NCBI GenBank assembly: GCA_009649835.1
Contig: PYCK01000153.1
Span: forward strand, 1 to 6,369
Length of the DNA: 6,369 nt
Origin: Candidatus Methanocomedens sp.
GTDB taxonomy: Archaea; Halobacteriota; Methanosarcinia; Methanosarcinales; Methanocomedenaceae
Reading direction: 5' to 3'
Positions 5,618 through 6,369 of this stretch are shown here, piece after piece (within the stretch, counting starts at the first letter, position 1; every line of letters begins with the position of its first letter). The notes under the pieces were generated by a model, which saw only the letters and a program-made list of their open reading frames with translations, was not told where the DNA came from and ran no database searches. A program made the translations under genes and the position numbers.

Positions 5618-6369
5618 GTGGTCAGTATTCCCGGGATAACAGAAATCATAAGGGACCCCAGCGGTGTACCTGGAATGGACCAGATCACAGGTGGCGGATT
5701 CCCAAAAGAGACCAATATTCTATTGCTTGGCCCCACCGGGGCAGGTAAATCGTCCATGTGTATCCAGTTCACCAAATGCGGTCTGGAACTTGGTGAACAG
5801 GTATTGTATATTTCTACACAGCTTCCGCTCTATGACATGAGGGCAAAGATGAGGCAACTTGGGCTTGATACAGGAAAATATGAAGATGAAGGAAACCTGG
5901 TCCTGGTCAATCCACTTTCAATGGAAATCAGTGGTGCTGATATCGATGAACAGATGCAAGCTGCCAGGTTCGTTGAAGTAGAACAGAACATAACTACTAT
6001 TGCAGGCCTGATCAATGAAGGAAAGAGGAAATTAATGAAAGACCAGATCAGGATTGTAATAGATTCACTTACTGGCCTATTATTAAATACATCCGATGAA
6101 GGATTACATGAACTTTACAGGCTAATAGAGACCATAACACGCAGGGTCCGGCTCCAGAAACATGTAGCACTTTTCACCCTTGCTCCGGCTATTGATGAGC
6201 GCACCATAGAGAGGTTGAAGTTCATAATGGATGGAGTGATGGAGTTCAAGGTAGAACTTGACTTTGATACACCAGAGAGAAAACTTATAATCCACAATCT
6301 CCTGTTCACGGACAAAGCAATTGGGCGCTATAATTATATCTTAACTCCCGATGGAATTATACTGAATCG
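5618..6369 (+). CDS. KaiC/RAD55-family RecA-like ATPase, C-terminus beyond the window
   Basis: The frame is open for 250 codons to the window end without a stop, so the gene is incomplete. The protein starts VVSIPGITEIIRDPSGVPGMDQITGGGFPKE, as KaiC-family ATPases do (a GVPGLD...GGG entry followed by strand one). Walker A is GPTGAGKS (38-45, K44, S45). Walker B is IRIVIDSLTGLLL (144-156, D149). VLYISTQLPLYDMRAKMRQLG (62-82) occupies the place where active KaiC-like proteins carry a Glu-Glu pair (as in YISLEE), but here it reads TQLP. Related archaeal proteins include GvpD- and RAD55-like regulators; the role is unknown. The GTG start at 5618 is chosen because a TAA at 5600-5602 blocks the frame upstream, no ATG lies between, and the KaiC N-terminus begins directly after. 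The first in-frame ATG (M20) would cut into the conserved entry motif. Confidence 0.8.
   Translation, partial: MVSIPGITEIIRDPSGVPGMDQITGGGFPKETNILLLGPTGAGKSSMCIQFTKCGLELGEQVLYISTQLPLYDMRAKMRQLGLDTGKYEDEGNLVLVNPLSMEISGADIDEQMQAARFVEVEQNITTIAGLINEGKRKLMKDQIRIVIDSLTGLLLNTSDEGLHELYRLIETITRRVRLQKHVALFTLAPAIDERTIERLKFIMDGVMEFKVELDFDTPERKLIIHNLLFTDKAIGRYNYILTPDGIILN

Noticed and set aside
5577..5639. Small 20-codon frame starting at ATG 5577
   Set aside because: It is out of frame with the KaiC-like gene, has no family resemblance, and overlaps the proposed TATA element and the GTG start.
1..6369. tRNA, rRNA, transposase or toxin-antitoxin genes
   Set aside because: No cloverleaf, rRNA-like stretch, transposase motif or paired small genes were recognised on either strand.

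Overview
The window looks archaeal and most like the Methanosarcinales (a methanogen or an ANME-type relative). The main reason is a haem-biosynthesis gene run built around a siroheme decarboxylase subunit, a CysG-like precorrin-2 dehydrogenase, glutamyl-tRNA reductase and ALA dehydratase. That combination fits the siroheme-dependent (Ahb) haem route of cytochrome-bearing methanogens. A KaiC/RAD55-type ATPase, TATA-like promoters placed for short or absent leaders, and AT-rich spacers between genes of moderate GC agree with this. The exact lineage cannot be fixed by eye.

Layout. At the left edge, the first 31 codons of a leftward gene resemble the start of archaeal SecF. A gene-poor divergent region follows. 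Then comes a rightward run of five genes: a dCMP/cytidylate deaminase (241-699), an AhbA/AhbB-family siroheme decarboxylase subunit (759-1217), a precorrin-2 dehydrogenase (1214-2005, overlapping the previous gene by four bases), hemA (2041-3294) and hemB (3327-4301). HemA and HemB make ALA and then porphobilinogen from glutamyl-tRNA. The dehydrogenase converts precorrin-2 to sirohydrochlorin. The Ahb subunit acts on siroheme on the way to haem. The steps between porphobilinogen and precorrin-2, the aminomutase HemL, and the partner Ahb subunit are not in this window. The deaminase supplies dUMP for dTMP synthesis and may only share the transcript.

Between the convergent ends of hemB and a leftward methyltransferase gene (4756-5478) lie about 450 bases with no gene. 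They hold three different long palindromic repeats. All three share one design: each arm is three imperfect copies of a 9-base word. The third palindrome runs into the methyltransferase gene and encodes its last ten residues and its stop codon. A 139-base divergent promoter region then leads to a rightward KaiC-like ATPase (5618 to the window end, incomplete), whose usual catalytic Glu-Glu pair appears to be missing.

The most unusual feature is five tandem 33-base units at the very start of the precorrin-2 dehydrogenase gene. They add an 11-residue Asn/Asp-Pro-Leu repeat ahead of the normal Rossmann fold and look like expanded copies of the gene's own N-terminal segment. I see no complete new defence or mobile system here. 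The candidates for novelty are that repeat expansion, the 9-base-periodic palindrome family, and the degenerate KaiC-like protein.
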